Assembly (NCBI RefSeq): GCF_018882055.1
Contig: NZ_JACVPF010000002.1
Span: forward strand, 248,001 to 312,000
Length of the DNA stretch: 64,000 nt
Source: Polynucleobacter sp. es-MAR-4
GTDB lineage: Bacteria > Pseudomonadota > Gammaproteobacteria > Burkholderiales > Burkholderiaceae
Direction of reading: 5' to 3'
The notes beneath the pieces are model-generated. The model saw nothing but the letters and a program-made list of their open reading frames with translations. It was not told the origin of the DNA and did no database searches. Numbering within the stretch: the stretch's first letter is position 1; every line of letters begins with the position of its first letter. A program made the translations under genes and the position numbers. Shown piece after piece: positions 61,851 to 64,000 of the stretch.

Positions 61851-62834
61851 TTATGAGCGTAAATCTTTACCGTTGAGCGTTAATTTATTTTGCGTTGCTG
61901 GCTGACATAAGCCAATCAAACGATTTCTTTCAGCCATCACCTTGTCAGCATAACCGCCATCATTCTCCGCATTTGCAGCGCCAACATAGTATTTCAAGCC
62001 ATTGCGCAATGAGCCGCTGGTAGCAATCAAATATTTCAAGATATACGCACCTACCCGAATATTGACTTCAGGCTTAACTGCATCAGTAGCTCCGCCATAC
62101 AAAGCGTATTTATCTTTATGAATCGCAGTCATCACCTGCATCAAACCTTCAGCACCAGCATGACTTTTTATCAGCGGATTGAAGTTTGACTCAACCGAAA
62201 TGACAGCAAGCAAGAGAACTGGGTCAATGTTGACCTCTTTTGCAATCAAGACTGTATTGGAAACATATTCCTCAATCTTGGCACGATCGAGCTTGTACTT
62301 TTTTTCAAAGAAGTCAGCAACAGCACGTTGATTCTGAATCGACACCATTAACTTTGAGTCAAGTGCTTGAGGGTCAATTTTTGAAGTTGGGATGCGATCT
62401 GATAAATGAGAAATCGGCTTCACCTGGGCATGGGCCACTGAAGGCATCAAGAGGGCAACAGTTTGCTGCTTAGCGCTTGTCAGACCACTATTGGAGCTAG
62501 CCGAAGCCTTGCCATAAATCACATTAGCGATTTCTTTATCAGCTAGCGCCTTAGGGGCCTCCTCTTGATACTGATCGAGTACCCCAAAACCATTCTGCCA
62601 AACCATGTGGCGAGCTTCATCCGGAACCAGAATACGGGCTAAATCAAATGCACCTGCTTGAGTCCCATTACCGGAGAGCCAGAGTCCCACGATCATGAAA
62701 ACAGTCACAATCAATAGGCCATTCATCACCCGATACACTGGGGATAGTGCGTGAGCTAACAACTCTTTAGCATGAGCCGTTGCTGGCTGAGCTAGTTGCA
62801 GATCACTCGAGTTGGCAGAAAAACATTTAATCAT
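61851..62834 (-). CDS. lytic transglycosylase (SLT domain)
   Basis: A 327-residue peptidoglycan lyase. One N-terminal membrane segment (VYRVMNGLLIVTVFMIVGLWLSG) anchors it. The C-terminal SLT domain (about 185-310) has the catalytic Glu in ISVESNFNPLIKSHAGAEGLMQVM and the later motif NIRVGAYILKYL. The linker of about 130 residues is low in structure. It is likely involved in septal or periplasmic wall turnover. Converges with the FKBP gene. Confidence 0.9.
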   Translation of the reverse strand: MIKCFSANSSDLQLAQPATAHAKELLAHALSPVYRVMNGLLIVTVFMIVGLWLSGNGTQAGAFDLARILVPDEARHMVWQNGFGVLDQYQEEAPKALADKEIANVIYGKASASSNSGLTSAKQQTVALLMPSVAHAQVKPISHLSDRIPTSKIDPQALDSKLMVSIQNQRAVADFFEKKYKLDRAKIEEYVSNTVLIAKEVNIDPVLLLAVISVESNFNPLIKSHAGAEGLMQVMTAIHKDKYALYGGATDAVKPEVNIRVGAYILKYLIATSGSLRNGLKYYVGAANAENDGGYADKVMAERNRLIGLCQPATQNKLTLNGKDLRS

Positions 62835-63352
62835 TCATGGTCTTGCAGAACACCAAAAACCAAACTTCTGATTTATGCTGCGATGCAATAAGTAAAAAAC
62901 ATGAGCCATCCTAAGAAGGTTCTTATATCAAGTCAAGAATAAAGAACTCTATTTCCATAACTTATTGGTCCTGAAATCAGGATGATCCCTAGGACGATCC
63001 CTAATTTTGATATTTACTCCTTTAATTTCAATAACTTAAAGAAGTTAGTGGGGACTTATTTCATATAATAAAAAAGTGTTGAAATTCCAACTTTTTTACT
63101 ATTTTTCAACTTCAAATGAGCTGTCCGACCCATACATCTAGTATTCCAATGGCTTGGATTTTCTACCGGTAGTGTTCTGCAGCCCCTCACTACCATCAGA
63201 CACTCCAGCGTTTTTTTACAACCCACTACCCCACAAATCCGCTCCTAAAAAACTTTTCAAGTGGTGTACACACTAGCCCTAGGGCTAACTTATCAACTTA
63301 AAAAGTTCCAAATCTTAGTCATTAGTTTCGCCACTCATTACACTGAGATGCA
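62835..63352. other. 518-base intergenic region
   Basis: Contains the promoters of the diverging transglycosylase and endonuclease genes. An A/T-rich part near 63066-63101 carries a hairpin (GTTG with CAAC flanked by runs of A and T), and 63274-63287 is a perfect 14-base palindrome. No ORF or RNA gene is supported. Confidence 0.5.
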
Positions 63353-64000
63353 ATGCGATCGCTAGCCAAACTCCTCTTAATTAGCGCCCTTTGGCTTCCC
63401 CTGAGCGCCTCCGCCCTCTTTGATCAATGCAGGGATCTATTTCCAGCTCAGCAAATCCCCAGTACTAGCCAGGTGGGGCGAGATCTTTGCTTTGATGATT
63501 TTGCGATCTACTACTCCCCTTTAGATAAAAAGCCGGTCTACACGGTAGAAAGATTAAATAGCGAGCAGTTTCAGACATCTCGCCCGCGTCGCACCAATCA
63601 GTTTTATGAGGAAGCTAGACTGCCCTTGAGTGAACGCGCCCTACTGGCAGACTATCGTGGCAGCGGCTATGATCGCGGGCATAACGTACCAGCAGGCGAC
63701 ATGACGCAAGACCGGGGAATGGCGCAATCCTTCTCTTTGGCAAATATGATGCCGCAAGCCCGGCAAAACAATCAGGGAATCTGGTCAAAACGGGTTGAGG
63801 AACCCACGAGAATGTATATCAAGCGCGCACAAGGTGATGTCTACGTCTTTACTGGGTCAGTTGGTCACGCCGGCAGTATTGGCAAAAGCAAGGTCACCAT
63901 TCCGAGTCATTTGTATAAGCTGGTCTATGACCCTAATAAAAAATTGGCTTGGGCTTACTGGGTTGAGAACACCAATGATGCGCAAATGAGTGCACCCATC
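63353..64000 (+). CDS. secreted DNA/RNA non-specific endonuclease (3' end outside window)
   Basis: The first 216 residues of a DNA/RNA non-specific endonuclease (NucA/NUC1 family) that cleaves both nucleic acids with a single Mg ion. A signal peptide (LAKLLLISALWLPLSASA) is followed by the family's active-site motif YDRGHNVPAGDM with the general-base His and, later, SLANMMPQARQNNQGIWSK with the metal-binding Asn. The gene is open to the right edge of the window. The ATG at 63353 is preferred over 63348 because only the former gives this frame. Probable role: extracellular or periplasmic nucleic-acid use or defence. Confidence 0.9.
   Translation, partial: MRSLAKLLLISALWLPLSASALFDQCRDLFPAQQIPSTSQVGRDLCFDDFAIYYSPLDKKPVYTVERLNSEQFQTSRPRRTNQFYEEARLPLSERALLADYRGSGYDRGHNVPAGDMTQDRGMAQSFSLANMMPQARQNNQGIWSKRVEEPTRMYIKRAQGDVYVFTGSVGHAGSIGKSKVTIPSHLYKLVYDPNKKLAWAYWVENTNDAQMSAPI

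Noticed and set aside
1..64000. CRISPR arrays, rRNA genes, prophage structural genes, insertion-sequence transposases
   Set aside because: None seen: no regularly spaced repeats, no rRNA sequence and no transposase- or phage-like protein among the reading frames.

Overview
The window looks like chromosomal DNA of a small freshwater betaproteobacterium, most likely Polynucleobacter or a close Burkholderiales relative. This is inferred from gene content and protein style (monomeric NADP-isocitrate dehydrogenase, TsaE-AmiC beside QueG, phasin, MsrPQ, HME-RND efflux, FAD/Fe-S 2-hydroxyacid dehydrogenases) and from dense packing with moderate base composition. No database search was possible.

Region 1 (1-11.3 kb) is core metabolism. 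A cut-off DEAD-box helicase follows a GlcG-like protein. A serine/alanine-glyoxylate aminotransferase diverges from a GntR/FCD regulator that is translationally coupled to a GlcD-GlcF-type fused dehydrogenase, which looks like a regulated glyoxylate/2-hydroxyacid unit. AzlCD, QueG, TsaE and an AmiC amidase follow.

Region 2 (11.37-24.8 kb) is an accessory region anchored on an intact tRNA-Lys(UUU) gene. Its 3' end recurs three more times as direct repeats (about 16.6, 19.2 and 24.75 kb), each followed by one of two terminator types, so the region reads as three modules stacked at one tRNA. No integrase is visible. Module 1 carries an exported Ntn-type amide hydrolase and two exported amidohydrolases. 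Module 2 carries a second amide hydrolase and an exported alpha/beta hydrolase. Module 3 carries a HEPN-motif protein, a PD-(D/E)XK-like nuclease, a CoiA-like protein, a MarR regulator with a tautomerase sharing an operator-like motif, and a VbhA/Fic toxin-antitoxin pair at the right boundary. Module 3 is the best candidate for an uncharacterised defence-like set.

Region 3 (25-33.7 kb) holds small exported proteins, a glutathione transferase, the AhpC-AhpF peroxide system, a second FAD/Fe-S dehydrogenase, a haloacid dehalogenase and a VOC protein.

Region 4 (33.7-49 kb) holds a four-gene metal-efflux operon (outer-membrane factor, adaptor, RND pump, PII-like protein), a HPF-like small protein, a TerC-USP fusion divergent from nhaR-sbtA, a phasin, a parvulin, transporters and small enzymes.

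Region 5 (49-64 kb) holds RsuA, a pterin dehydratase, an SDR, an outer-membrane protein, an MBL hydrolase, a lipocalin, MsrQ-MsrP, a CbiM-like protein, monomeric Icd, an MFS transporter behind a 13-C homopolymer, an FKBP, a lytic transglycosylase and the start of a secreted DNA/RNA endonuclease.
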